Origin: Adiantum capillus-veneris
Lineage: Eukaryota; Streptophyta; Polypodiopsida; Polypodiales; Pteridaceae
NCBI GenBank assembly: GCA_014529385.2
Contig: CM043944.1
Coordinates: 78,199,884 to 78,263,883 of the forward strand
Reading direction: 5' to 3'
DNA length: 64,000 bases
Shown here in pieces: positions 1 through 11,817 of this stretch (position 1 is the stretch's first letter; each line of letters begins with the position of its first letter). The position numbers were made by a program, and so were the translations under genes. Below the pieces are notes generated by a model, which saw nothing but the letters and a program-made list of their open reading frames with translations, was not told the DNA's origin and did not search any database.

Positions 1-826
1 ATCACCGAATCCATGTTCTAGAGACAATCACTACCAAGGGAAATCAACTCAAATTACACTATGTATACACAACGGCTACCTTACCTACGACGGCTACGCT
101 CTCCGAAGCATGACCGAACATTGTCGAATCGTCACAAAACTCAAGGGATGACCTCTACACACCTAGATGACACTACACTAAAGTCTCTAAACCAACTTAC
201 TACCTACAAACACTTGGTGCAGAGAATGCGTAAGAAGACAAGCCAAAAATTATAGGTCACCGATTCTCAATGTGTTTATGCCTAAAGTATAGTTTAACTC
301 GCCGTCAACGCAATGGCATATAGCAATCACAAAAGAGATACACGGTTAGACAGAAAACTCACTTCAAAGCTTGTGGAAGAGCTCTTCATGAAGAGATTGG
401 AATCGTGTAAGCTTGGCACTGAAGTGTAGCTCTTACCGTTGATAACAAGATAGTGTAGTCGCCTTCACAATGTAGCTTGCGTAGTGTGCATAGGGAGTAG
501 AAGAAGACCTCATTCACTCTCTCCCACAAAGTACACAGTAACGGCATGCTTACTTGAGCTCAGATGATGATTAATTCAAAAGTTGCCCTTAGGGTTACAA
601 GAATTTGCTTTTATACCTCAGTCTTAGAGGTTCTAACTTATCAAAATAATCTCCTACTTTCTGCCATGGGTTCGTCTAATCCGTAAATTTAATATATTAC
701 AATTTGGAAACTTGATTGAGGCCTGAAAAATAATTACAATGAAGTTTTGTCAAATTAAATTATACAAAAATGGGCTTTCCAGTGTTTAGCCGTTAATAGT
801 GCTATATAGCACGTGTTGTTTCAGCT
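1..826. other. No gene recognised
   Basis: No reading frame here resembles a known protein, and no repeat, RNA gene or transposon end was recognised. The short frame at 61-255 has no domain and looks random. It may be old, decayed transposon sequence. Confidence 0.4.
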
Positions 827-876
827 TTGTTTCTCCCCTTTTTGGGCACTTTTCACATTGTGTGTAGAAATTCGCC

Positions 877-1720
877 ATGGCTTACAACAACATCGATGTG
901 TTCAAGATGTCTGCTGCTAAGGAAAGATTGGCTGAGGACAATTATCCTATGTGGGCTTACATATGATGCAACATGTCCTTGTGTCAAAGGGCATCTAGAA
1001 TATTGTGCAGGGCATTGATGTACATCCTGGTTCTATGGATGCATGCAATGTTGAGGATACCGTAGGTTTGAGTGGTAGGATTGTTGTTGTTAGAGTTGTT
1101 TTGCCTATGGGTTAGCAAGATCATTGGGATGTAGGAGATGGACAAGCTCATGCATTGATTGTGTTGTCTATGAAGCGCACTATTACTCCTCACATTTGTT
1201 CAGCAAAATCCGCAAAATAGGCTTGGGATATTCTCACAAGTCTTTATGCAAGTCATAATGAGGCTAAAATTGCATTGTTGTTTAAAGAGTGGAGTCAAAG
1301 ATTATGCAAGAGGAAGATGAAATGGAAAATTTCCTTGTTGATGTCAAGGATATAAATGAGCAACTTATTTTTGCAGGCAAAGCCATTTTTTATAGTTCCC
1401 TTGTGCAAATTGTTCTTGTTGCTTTGCTAGATTCTTACCAAAATTTTGTTAGTGCTTGGAGACTTATGAGCCAAGGAAATCCTAAAGTTTTCAAGTTTGA
1501 TGCATTATGCATGTTGTTGTTGCAAGAGTCACATTCCAAACAAAAATAGGGCTAAATAGCGTGCAGTTGAACAGGTCTTTACTGTTGCTCAAAGAAAAAG
1601 TGGTAACAGTAATGCAACCACTTCTCACGGTGACAAGTTTTTTTATGCAAGTACAAAAACACCTAAAGATTTTTTGGATGCTTGCCAACTTGTTGGAAGA
1701 AGTCGCATATATGTATATGT
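877..1720 (+). pseudogene. Broken Ty1/copia gag (UBN2-type) fragment
   Basis: Read across several frames, this stretch resembles the N-terminal gag region of plant copia elements. It begins MAYNNIDVF at 877, then shows NYPMWAYMMQHVLVSKG, then AWDILTSLYASHNEAKIALL near 1220-1280, then EEDEMENFLVDVKDINEQL and DSYQNFVSAW near 1310-1460. These match the order of the UBN2 gag domain: the W-x-x-M motif, the AWDxL-LY motif and the L-x-SLP-like motif. Several stops and frameshifts break it, starting at the TGA near 961. No protease or pol follows, because Element 1 begins at 1960. It is a truncated relic and does not belong to Element 1. Confidence 0.6.
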
Positions 1721-1959
1721 CATGTACATACTCAAGCGTGCTCAATCAATGTCACTGTTATGTACATATCCCCTAGAGGGATTGGACCCTTGTTTGTGGA
1801 ATCATGGTTTTCTAGAATCCCTTGTACATTATGTAAATATGCTTTTGAATCTTAATAAAACAAGTGGAAGTATAGAGAATGCTCTCTCATGCGCAAAAAC
1901 GTGATCTGTCTAGTCACCCGTGCACCTCGGCTATATCCTTGAGGATTTTATCCAGGTCA

Positions 1960-3662
1960 TGTTGGTGCAGCCAAAGTGTGTCGATCCTGACAGAGGGCAC
2001 AGGCAGTGATGTGTATGCTTACAAATGCATACCAGAGAACTAGAGCAGATGGAAAGGGCCTGGGTAGGCAAGTGACAACAGAGATGTATGCTTTATGTGG
2101 TTTTCTAGGCCAAAAGGGCTCCAGATAGGGCCTGAAAGGGTGGTAGATGAAAGGTGATCAAAGTGTTGTTTTTTTTACCCTAGCATGTAGAGCTTGAAGT
2201 GCTAAAGGAACAGGTCTAGACAACTTGTCAAATGGAGCTATAGGCTGCAAGATATTTGGCTTTGAAGTTGGAGGTGCTTGCACATCTAAGATGGATAGGC
2301 CAGATGATGCCAAGTGGTCCAAGCCAATTTGGAGCTATGGTGTGTAGTGCTTGATTTATGGAGCATGCTGGTCTTTTCAGATTGGCAATTTGAGTCCCGG
2401 ATGCCAAGATATTAACAGTCACAATTTTGCCAGGGGTCGGGTTGGTGCTAGTTTGTCCATGTCAGGAAATGTGCAATCTTGTGTTTTTTGAAGCTCGACG
2501 GGGTTCTAGGATGTGGTGTGCATGGTGCAAAGTCAGCGAGAAGTGAGTGTGCGTCAATCAGGCATTAGATCGGCAAGATACCAAGAAAGAAAGTTGGTGG
2601 TATTTGTAAACAATACAGGGCCAGATGATTTTTTTGAGTTTTTGTTGCATGGATTGGAGTGTCTGGGAAAGTCAAAAGGTGTCAGGGTTTGAGCATTCTT
2701 GAGCCGGGAACCAAGACCTTCACCGGGACTCAACGGCCCAATCATTGGATCGGTGATCACCCAATTGCAGACAGGAGAAGCCGGGGGAAAGAAAGAAGAT
2801 TATTTTTTGTTTATCTTAAAATTCATGGAGGTTTGGAGGGCCTTGGGAGGAACTGTCAACAGGGAGGCACCACCTGGCGAGCATAAAACCCGTTATATTG
2901 CAGGTGGTCCCCCCTAATGGGCATAAGCAAAAGTGTGGAGCTTGGAGCCTTCTCGCTATGGCGGGTGCACTACCGGTGCTCCATTGGCGGCACAATGGGT
3001 GTCTGCGGTTGCAGGCGGCGCAGCTTGTGTGTAGTTGATGATGTGGCAGCTTGCCAGTGGGCGTTCCCGCATGCCGTAAAGGTGCCAAATATTTTAATGA
3101 AGAGCGGGTACCCACAGTCACGGCACCGTGACTGTGGGGCTCAAGGCAATAGTAAATACTTGGGGCTCAAGGCAGGGCCGCAAGGGCGCGTCACATGCAA
3201 AAAGCAGGGGCCTAAAGTAGAAAAGGGGGGCCAAAACTAAGCAGAGGACATCGACACGCCAAAGAGGAGGAAAACCTTTTGCATAAGGGTGGGATTTTTT
3301 GGAAAAAGGAAGAAGAGGAAGAAGAGAGAAGGCAGAGTTTTTTTGGGTGTAGGGCTAGAGAAGGAAGCTTCCAACGACCGTGCAGAGGAGTTCTTGAGGC
3401 CTTTCCAAGCCAACGAAGGCTCTCTTGTTGCGTTCTCAAGAGGGGAACCATCCCAAGGTGGCATCAGCAATCTACTAAACCCCTTGTTGCTCGTCGTATT
3501 GGAGACGACTAGGCCGTGTGATAGCAGAGGATTCTTGTAGTTGTAGTAACTTTTTTTGCTGATTAATTCAACGAAACCTTCCCCCTATTCTTTCCTTCTC
3601 GTCTTTGCTCTGTCCCTACAATGTGGTGCCGATTTGAGAAATGTGTACCTCTCCGGACCTGT

Positions 3663-3738
<76 letters not shown>

Positions 3739-3739
3739 C

Positions 3740-3835
<96 letters not shown>

Positions 3836-4031
3836 TCGGTTTGTGTTGTGTGGGATCTGACAGCAAGCTAGGTTAGTGCAAAGGTTGTGTGTGTACGGTC
3901 GTGTATAGGATTTGTAGTCAAATTGTCGAGTTTTGAAGGTGAACTCTAGTGGATCGGGGTGTAGTGGTTATCCTGGTCTATACAGAGGCTTGATATTTTG
4001 TGATGGGTGTGTTCCCCTTTCCCCCGTTCCA
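1960..4031 (+). repeat. Element 1 5' LTR
   Basis: This copy aligns with 9280-11285 along its length. Compared with that copy it lacks about 33 bp that include the TATATATA core (near 2899) and it carries a large GT/GA expansion at 3664-3835. It runs from TG at 1960 to CA at 4030-4031. Long frames read on either strand inside it are not credible genes. Confidence 0.85.
3664..3835. repeat. (GT)n followed by (GA)n microsatellite inside the 5' LTR
   Basis: About 147 bp of GT with three GC interruptions are followed by about 25 bp of GA. The matching place in the other LTR (about 11066-11090) has only a short GTGTGAGTGGGAGAGAAAG stretch, so the expansion happened after insertion. Confidence 0.95.
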
Positions 4032-4036
4032 GCTTC

Positions 4037-4054
4037 TGGTGCCCCCATTGAGGA
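4037..4054 (+). other. Candidate primer binding site of Element 1
   Basis: TGGTGCCCCCATTGAGGA lies 5 nt after the CA end of the LTR, where a primer site is expected. TGG is the usual start of a site pairing with a tRNA CCA end. A near-identical motif at the same offset lies at 21261 in Element 3. I cannot name the tRNA. Confidence 0.55.
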
Positions 4055-4107
4055 GCATCTAATTGCTCTTTGGATTTGATCAGAGAAGCTTTTTTCATCA
4101 AGGAAAG

Positions 4108-5195
4108 ATGGTAGCAAGAGGGTATGCTCCAATTTTCACCGGAGAAGAAGATCTGGAGGAGTGGATGGCCAACTTTGAGTTATACATGTTGTCATTGCAT
4201 ATGCCTACGGAGGATAACAAGATGCAGACAATTCCACTATTGATGCAAGGAAGGGCAAAGACTTGGTTCTATGCTTTGGAGGGTGAACTGAGATTTATGT
4301 GGCCAGCATTGCGGACTCAGTTTCTGTAGGACTTTCAAAAAGAGGTATCTCCTGTGATTTAGATGCAAAATTGAAGAATTTGAAGCAGGATGTGAACGAA
4401 GGATTTGGGGTTTTTCTCGCCCATTTTGAAGAGCATTGGAGGGATTTTGCAGTCGCCATGCAGTTGACAGGTGGCAGTGAATACTTCAAGTTAGAGAAGT
4501 TCATGGCGTGTTTGCATCCCAAGGTTCGAGAAAAAGTGGATTTTAAAATCCCTGAAAATTACAACGGGGCTGTCACTATTGCATGGGCCAAAAGCAAGAA
4601 AATCAAAAAGAAAATTGAGCAAGGTGCATTGGGGTACGAGTTGATGGTCCCGAACTCTGCTCCAACTCCAAGGGAGGAAGCTCAAGTGGACAACCAAGGG
4701 AACCGAGGGGTGGCAACAATTCCTCAATAATGGTACGTATTGTCCAATATTTAAGTGAGCGAATGCAAGAATTATGTTTGAGTGTGATGGATAGAGGACA
4801 GCCAAGAGCAAGAAGAGGCAGGGGCAGGCGGCCTGTCGGGTAGGTGTTATAATTGCAGAGAAGAGGGCCATTATGCTGCAGATTGCCCTCATCCGTCAAG
4901 GGAAAGAGGTGGCATGTACCCTCTATTTGGTCGAGGCAAAGGACAAGCACAGTTCAATGGTCAAAGGGAGCAGCAAGCTATTGAAAATCAGGCACCATGG
5001 ATTCCACCATGTACTGATGAAGTGCAAAGAGTGAACATTATAGGGGTTGATTGGCAAGAAGTTGATGTTATGGCCAATAAAAGAGCAAGAGGCGGAAGGA
5101 AGACCGAAACAGAGCGAGAAGCTAGAGCTAGGAAAGGGAAGGAGAAAGTGGATGAGAGGAAAGAGCAACCTGAGCCAAGTAGATGGAGGTGGTGA
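4108..5195 (+). pseudogene. Element 1 gag, broken
   Basis: The frame starts MVARGYAPIFTGEEDLEEW at 4108, runs to about 4270, then shifts. A second frame (4299-4730) holds the rest of the capsid-like region (FLAHFEEHWRDFAVAM, KFMACLHPKVREKVDF). A CCHC zinc knuckle, CYNCREEGHYAADC, is encoded at 4845-4886 in a third frame. This order is that of a Ty3 gag. Several frame changes make it non-functional. The charged K/E-rich stretch at 5050-5195 lies between the zinc knuckle and the protease. Confidence 0.75.
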
Positions 5196-5379
5196 CGGAA
5201 GATCAAGCAGGCAGATTTTCAGTTGGGGCGAGGTCACCCGGATTATGATCTGGTGAGTGATGTTCAAAACAAAAAGCTAATATCACTTTTGGACAGTTTC
5301 TTGCATTGAATCCTAAATTGAGGAGACAATGGTTGACCGGTGTTAGTACAAGGCTACCCCGTCCAAGAGGTGATGCACA

Positions 5380-5782
5380 TGCAGTGCATAATTTGGCTTT
5401 AAGGGTGGGAAGTCCCACGGACGTGCTTCCAGTGGTGAAGGTTTTGGTGGAAAGGAAGAAGCAAGTGCAAGCCTATATTGATGGTGATGCCCAAGTCTGC
5501 ATGATAACTGAGTCTGCTATGAAGGATATAGGCATCAAGTCTATGGTCAGATCTAATGTTTGAATGAGAATGGACAACCATGCCAAAGCTCGATGCTTGG
5601 GAGTGGCCCAGGTAAAAATTATGGGTATTGAATGCCTCATTGACTTTTTTGTTATGAAAGCAGGTGAAAATGTGGGAGCCATGGTTGTTGGCGATCAGGG
5701 CCAAACAGGATTGAGGAATAGGGGTTTTTACCTTGTCGGATCGGGAGAATGGCGGGCAAATTGTGCTCGACTTGAAGACTAG
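5380..5782 (+). pseudogene. Element 1 aspartic protease, broken
   Basis: The first part reads VLVERKKQVQAYIDGDAQVCM, then a TGA at about 5561, then KARCLGVAQVKIMGIECLID and VVGDQGQTGL. The shape is that of a retropepsin-like fold: an active-site D-x-G-A loop, then a long loop, then a second hydrophobic strand. The active-site tetrapeptide reads DGDA, so the glycine expected after D-[S/T/G] is replaced by aspartate. With the stop, the enzyme is dead in this copy. Confidence 0.6.
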
Positions 5783-6067
5783 AGAAAGCCATTTTCACCC
5801 AATGATGAAGGCTCAAGTAGTGTGGAAGAGGAAGAAAGTGATGAAGACCTGCTAAAGCTGGACACGGACCTATTTGGAGTCATGGTTGATTCCACTAAAT
5901 CCTCTAAAGGTATGCAAGCTCCAATTTGTAGTTTGGAAGATGGTGAAGTAGAGAGCATGTTAGGGAAGGATCTGACCAAGCAAGAAAAGGAAATCTATGT
6001 GGAGCTATGTGCATCGTATCCTAATTTGTTTGCCACAGAGTAAAAGGATTTATGGGGAGCCAAAGGA

Positions 6068-7320
6068 GTGGAGCATCAAATTCTGCTTGGGTGCAAGCCA
6101 AAGGCACATAAACTGAGAAGGCTGGGAGACATTCAAAAGGAGGCTTTGTGTCAAGAGATCAACAAGCTGGTGGAGGCAGGAATTATATATCCCATAAAAG
6201 AGGCTGAGTGGGTTTCCCCTGTTGTTGTTACACCAAAGAGGAACAGGAAGTGGAGGGTTTGTGTAGACTATAAACCATTAAATGCTGCTACCAAGCGGAA
6301 CCACTACCCTTTGCCATTTCAGGATGAGATTTCGGTATTCTATTATGGATTGTTTTTCAGGTACTTTCAAATCAGTATCGTGTTGGAGGACCAATTAAAG
6401 ATTGCGTCCATCTCACCATGGGGATGCTTTGCTTATCGCCGGATGCCTTTTGGATTGGTGAATGCATATGCGACATTTCAAGATTGGATGAATAGGGTAT
6501 TGGGCCGCATCTGGGTAAGTTCATCATAGTTTTTATGGATGATATTGGTTGCTATAGTTCCAGGGTGGAGCATTTGTCCAAGTTAAAGTTGTGTTTCCAA
6601 AGACTAGATGAAGAAGGAGGGCAATTTAACCCGAACAAGTGCAAATTGGCACAACCGCGGGCTCATCTTTTGGGCCATGTGGTCTCACAGAATGGTATTG
6701 AATCGGATCCTGAAAAAGTGAAGTCTTTAGTTTTGATGGAGCCTCCCACTGATGCAACAGGTTTGGCTTCTTTTGTGCACAAACTCAAGTATTTGGCTAG
6801 GTTCTTTTGGATGCTCTCCCAGTATGTTTACCCCCTATAAAAGTTGAGCCAGCAAGTTCATGGTTTTCAATGGATTGAAGATGCATAGGTATCCTTTGAT
6901 AGGGTGAAGTAAATATTGTGTCAACTACCTACGGTGTGTCCTCCTAACAATGAGGATGCTTTTTATGTGGCCATGATGGTGGGTACGGTTGCTATAGGTG
7001 CGGTATTGATGCAAAAGGTAGGTAAGTGCTACAAACCAATCTATTTTGATAGCAGAGTGATTAGCTGAGGGGAGAGATCATATACAGAGGCTGAACAGTG
7101 GAGTGATGACCTTGGTCTTTGCCTGCTGTAAGTTCAAAGTGCATTCAATCATGCGAAAGTTTTATGTGCTCACATCTAACAATTTCTTGCCTGAGGTGGT
7201 GCTTCATCTACAGCCAGGGAGAAGAATAATGAAATGGGTACTGGAATTGCAGGAGTTTGAATTCAAGTTTAAAATTGACCATACAACTAGGTCTCATTTG
7301 GCGGATATCTTAGTCAACAA
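6068..7320 (+). pseudogene. Element 1 reverse transcriptase and first RNase H, broken
   Basis: The RT fingers and palm are readable: WVSPVVVTPKRNRKWRVCVD, YKPLNAATKRNHYPLP, then RRMPFGLVNAYATFQDWM. The frame breaks at 6529 just before the catalytic motif, which reads VFMDDIG at 6532-6552, so the two Asp are kept. The connection and RNase H region (KCKLAQPRAHLLGHVVS, then KVGKCYKPIYFDSRVIS at 7020-7070 and KWVLELQEFEFKFKIDH at 7235-7280) is crossed by stops near 6838, 6886, 6911 and 7067. RT would copy element RNA and RNase H would remove the template. Neither can be made from this copy. Confidence 0.8.
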
Positions 7321-7395
7321 GGATGCGGACCTGCCCAGCTACCTGAGTGTGGTGAAACAGAATGCTACAAAGGAACCAATTATGAAGGAATCTTT

Positions 7396-7800
7396 TACCA
7401 TGTGGTTTGATGGCGCTTATAAAAGACTTGTGCAGAAGACAGGAGGTGGTGTGGTCATTTAGGATCCCCATGGTGCAGTAATGTTCTCCAAGGCCTATGA
7501 TTTGGAGGGTGTTCACACAAATAATGAAGCAAAATACTTGACACTTCACTTGGGGCTCAAGAAATGTGTCGAGTTTGGCGTCTCCAAGCTGGTAGTTAAG
7601 GGTGCTGCCCTCTTAGTTATCAAGCATCTTTTGGGGTAGTGGAAGGTAAAAAGAGATTCTCTCAAAATTTGGCTTTTTCCATAAAAAAGCTGTTAAAGTT
7701 CTTTGAATAAGTGCAGTTCAAGCATGTTAGGAGAGAACAAAATCAAGAAGCAGATCGGTTAGCTAGCAGTCGAGTGCAGACTCAAGTATCAAGTCTATAT
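7396..7800 (+). pseudogene. Element 1 second (archaeal-type) RNase H, broken
   Basis: After the first RNase H tail comes MWFDGAYKR (7399), then GGGVVI, a TAG at 7460, DPHGAVMFSKAYDLEGVHTN, NNEAKYLTLHLGLKKC, GVSKLVVKGAALLVIKHLLG, and later REQNQEADRLAS (7732-7767). These are the usual blocks of the extra RNase H of plant Tat-lineage Ty3 elements: FDG, NNEAEY and the R-x-x-N-x-x-AD-x-LA tail. The domain is interrupted by stops near 7460 and 7637 and by a frame change. Confidence 0.7.
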
Positions 7801-7929
7801 GTGGCACCGGCTACTTATGCACGTAGGGAAACTCTCAAGGAGATTGATGGTTTTTTTAGTACAGGTCAATGTTCTGACGGGTTGTCAAAGCTACAAAAGA
7901 GAAGAATTGTTCAAAAGGCACGAAATCTC

Positions 7930-9091
7930 ACTCTAGTGGGAGAAGATTTGATGACCTACGGAAGAGACAGAGTGTTGAGAAGAGTTCTTTACAAAGAGGA
8001 GATCGGCATGGTATTTGAACAGTGGCATGAGGAAAGCGGTCGTTAGGGTAAGGATCAAGTTTTGTTTTGCATTTTAAGAGGTGTTTTTTGGTGGCCTTCA
8101 ATTGTGCAAGATGTGCACTACTGGAGCAAGACATGCCCTCTGTGCCAAACAATTGGTGAAAGGAGATTAGTAGCTGAACCGCAAGGGGCTATCATAGCTC
8201 AGGATGTGTTTGAGAAGTGGGGCTGGATGCCATCCGTCCATTGCCCAAGTCTACAAGTGGTAGGAAGTACATTGTGGTGGACATTAATTATCTTACCAGG
8301 TGGGTTGAAGCAAAAGCGGTAAAGGAGGTAAATGCCCTTACAGTTGCTTAGTTTGTTTTTGATTGCATATGTTGCCATTTTGGAGTGCCTTGGGTGCTCA
8401 TTTTTTATCGGGGTCAGGATTTTAGAAGCAAACTGGATCGTGCACTAGTGGAAAAGTTGGGTATTCAACACAGATTTTCATTTCCATACCATCCTCAATG
8501 CAATGGGTTGGTTGAGAGTGCAAATGGAGAAATCGTCAAGATGCTCACAAAGTATATATACAAACAGGTTGAAGAGTGGGAAGCTAACCTTGATAAGTGT
8601 TTGTGGGCATACAGGACCTCTTACAAGGTGGCTACCAACTTTACTCCTTATGAGTTGTTCTATGGCAAGGAAGCAGTGTTGCCTGTTCATGTACAGCTAG
8701 GTTCACTAAAAGGAATGTGGCAGATTAACAAGTCTCACCAAGATGTTTTGCAGGCTAAGATAACCAATCTTGAAGCCCTGAAGATGGACCATGAAGTGGA
8801 AGCAGATTTCTATGTGAAGCAACGGGAGAAAAGAGTAGCAAAGTTCAATCAGCATTTGCCAAAGAAGCAAATAGAGAAGGGGGATTGGTGATGAAATATG
8901 AGAGCTATCTATATTTTATCTTCCAGAGGAAGTTTAAGAAGAAGTGGATACGGCCCTATAAAGTCCATCGGGCCTTTCCTAATGGCACTTATTTGTTGAT
9001 GTGGATGGATGGTCGTCTTCTCAAGAACAGGGTGAATGGTGTGTGTCTCAAGCCATATTTTGAGAGGGAATTGGTGCCAACAGTGCATTAG
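7930..9091 (+). pseudogene. Element 1 integrase, broken
   Basis: The zinc-binding part is seen in two frames (EQWHEESGR, then GVFWWPSIVQDVHYWSKTC and PLCQ). The core has lost the reading frame around the first catalytic Asp (8220-8260), and at the second catalytic position the usual SDRG reads FYRG (LIFYRGQDF, about 8398-8424). The catalytic Glu remains in NGLVESANGEI (8505-8537). The C-terminal part RKFKKKWIRPYKVHRAFPNG (8929-8988) ends at 9091. The order is H2C2, DDE core, C-terminal GPY/F-like module without a chromodomain. The protein is inactive. Confidence 0.8.
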
Positions 9092-9261
9092 GTTTTGATA
9101 GAAGGGGTTGGGCAACCAACTTGAACAGGGTTTACACTAGCCGCAAAAAAGACTTTGTACATACAGTAGGTTTTTTGGTTTGCTCACAATTTTGGATAGT
9201 GTTTGCCAATTTTTGCAGTTGGTAGAAGAATAAAGATGCTTTTGGTTGAACATGAATGTTC

Positions 9262-9271
9262 AAAAAGGGGG
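9262..9271 (+). other. Polypurine tract of Element 1
   Basis: AAAAAGGGGG lies 8 nt before the TG start of the right LTR, the usual place of the plus-strand primer. Confidence 0.6.
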
Positions 9272-9279
9272 TTGGGCAA

Positions 9280-11285
9280 TGATGGTGCATCCAAAGTGTG
9301 TCAATCCTGACAAAGGGCACAAGCAGTGATGTGTATGCTTACAGATGCATAGCAAAGAGCTAGAGCAGATGAGAAGAGCCTGGGCAGGCAAGTGACAGCG
9401 GAGATGTATGCTTCATCTGTTTTTTTTAGGCCAAAAGGGCTCCAAATAGGGCCTGATAGGGTGGCAGATGAAGGGTGATCAAACTGTTGTTTTTTGGTCC
9501 TAGCATGTAGAGCTTGAAGTGTTGAAGGAATAGGTCAAGACAACTCATCAAACGGAGCTATAGACTGCAAGATATTCGGCTTTGAAATTGGAGGTGGTTG
9601 CAGATCTAAGACGGATAGGCCAGATGATGCCAGGTGGTCCAAGCTAGTTTGGAGCTATGGGTGTATAGTGCTTGATTTATGGAGCATGTTGGTCTTTTCA
9701 GATCGGCAATTTGAGTCCCAAATGCCAAGATATTAACAATCAAAGTTTTGCGAGGGTCGGGTTGGTGACAGTTTGTCCATGTCAAGAAATGTGCAATCTG
9801 GTGTTTTTTGAAGCTTGATGGGGTTCTAGGATGTGGTGTGCATAGTGCAAAGTCAGCAGGAAGTGATTGTGCATCAATCGAGCATTGGATCGGCAAGATA
9901 TGAAGAAAGGAAGTTGGTGGTATTTGTAAACACTACACAGCCAGATGAGTTTTTTGAGTCTTTGCTACATGGATTGGAGCATCTAGGAAAGTCAAAAGGT
10001 GTCAGGGTTTGAGCATGCTCAAGCCGGGAACCAAGACCTCCACCGGGATTTGACGGTCCGATCATTGGATCGGTGAGCACCCAATTGCAGACAGGAGAAG
10101 CCGAGGGAAAAGAAAGAAGATTATTTTTTGTTTATCTTAAAATTCATGGAGGTTTGGAGGGCCTTGGGAGGAACTGTCAACAGGGAGGCGCAATGTGGCA
10201 GGCATAAAACCCGCATACGGTCGCCCTTGAGAACTTTTGGGGCTATATATATTGCAGGCGACCTCCCTACTGGACATAAGCAAAGGCGTGGGGTTTGGTG
10301 CTTTGCTGGCTATGGTAGGTGCACTGCCGGCGCTGCATTAGTGGCGCAATGGGTTTTCGCCGACAGTGGCTGGTGGTGCAGCTCGCGTGGAGTAGTCAAT
10401 GATGTGGCAGCTTGCGAGTGGGCATTCCCACGTGCGATAAAGGCGCCAAATATTTTAATGAAGGGGCAGTACCCACATTCACGGCACCGTGACTATGAGG
10501 CTTAAGGCAATAGTGAAGACTTGGGGCTCAAGGCACAGGGCCGCAAGGGCGTGTCACATGCAAAAAGGAGTGTCCTAAAATAGAAAGGGGGCCAAAAATA
10601 AGCAGAGGACTCTGACACGCCAAAGAGGAGGAAAACGTTTTGCATAAGGGTGGGGTTTTCCGAAGAAAGGAAGAAGAGGAAGAAGAGAGGCGCTCCCCGA
10701 GCACTAAAGGCGGAGTTTTTTTGGGTGTAGGGCTGGAGAAGGAAGCTTTTGACGGCTATGCAGAGGAGTTCTCCAGGCCTTTCCAAGCCAACAAAGGCTC
10801 TCTTGTTTGTGTTCTCAAGAGGGGAACCATTCCAAGGCAGCAGCATCGATCTTCTAAACCCCTTGTTGCTCGTCGTATTGGAGACAACTAGGCCGTGTGA
10901 TCGTAGAGGATTCTTGTAGTTGTAGTAACTTTTTTTGGTGATTAATTGAAGGAAACCATAGCCAATTTTGGTGTTATCTCTTTCCCCTATTCCCTCCTCC
11001 TCATCTTTGCTTTGTCCCTACAGTGTGGTGCCGGTTTGAGAAGTGTGTGCCTCTCCGGACCTATGGTGTGAGTGGGAGAGAAAGAGAGAGCGGTTTGTAA
11101 TGTGTGGGAGATGACAGCAAGCTAGGCTAGTGCAAAGGTTGTGTGTGTACGGTCCTGTATAGGATTTGTAGTTGAATTGACGAGTTTTGAAGGTTAATTC
11201 TAGTGGATCGGGGTGCAATGGTTATCTTGGGCTATAGAGAGGCTTGCTATTTTGTGCCAAGCGTGTTCCCCTTTCCCCCCTTCCA
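9280..11285 (+). repeat. Element 1 3' LTR
   Basis: Direct repeat of 1960-4031. This copy keeps a TATA-like stretch, GGCTATATATATTGC (10243-10257), that the left LTR has mostly lost, and has no microsatellite expansion. It ends at about 11285 with TTCCA. Confidence 0.85.
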
Positions 11286-11734
11286 ACGTGCATCGTGTAT
11301 AGAAAGTGATGGATTCTAAAATGGAGTGCTTTGAAATGATTTGAGGAATCACCATGATAAATTTGGTGATTTTTGGTAACCATTTGCCCCAATCCCCATC
11401 AAAAATGGCTTTGTATAGGCAAAAATATGTCAAAAATGGCTTAAAGATGGTCAAATTTGGTCCAAATTGGCCAATTTTTGACACATCAGCTCACATGCCA
11501 TGGGAAAAAAAGGGGGGGTTCTTAATGAAGTGAAAAAATAGAGAATTCATAACTCTGAGAGAGGGAACCAACAAGATTCATGGTGGTGTGTGTGCGGGGC
11601 CTCGCACCCAATTGTCGCGCTGTTTTTCTTCTTCCCCACCTTTGAAGAGTGAATAACACCTTTCTCTTGTCAATTCAATGTTTAGGGATCATCTTGGGTG
11701 AAGAAGATAGAGGCGTCTTCTACACAATCTATCG

Positions 11735-11817
<83 letters not shown>

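Larger units (their letters stand above)
1960..11285 (+). mobile_element. Element 1: decayed Ty3 LTR retrotransposon with two RNase H domains (Tat-like)
   Basis: Two direct repeats of about 2 kb flank a broken gag-protease-RT-RNase H-second RNase H-integrase coding region in Ty3 order. The LTRs begin TGTTGGTGCA (left) and TGATGGTGCA (right) and end in TTCCA. A candidate primer site follows the left LTR and a purine tract (AAAAAGGGGG) precedes the right one. The second RNase H before the integrase is typical of the plant Tat lineage. The coding region has many stops and frameshifts. The flanking 5-mers differ (GGTCA on the left, ACGTG on the right), so no target duplication is visible. This suggests an old insertion or one rearranged by recombination. 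Confidence 0.85.

Noticed and set aside
2816-3121. Open frames in the Element 1 LTR
   Set aside because: They are not kept in the other LTR, where stops and indels interrupt them, and have no domain.
3556-3876. Frames of CVCV/HTHT residues around GT repeats (also near 11650-11980, 12986-13280 and 20486-20690)
   Set aside because: They come only from dinucleotide repeats, open on both strands.
1955-11290. Target duplication for Element 1
   Set aside because: GGTCA on the left and ACGTG on the right do not match; small shifts of the boundary did not help.
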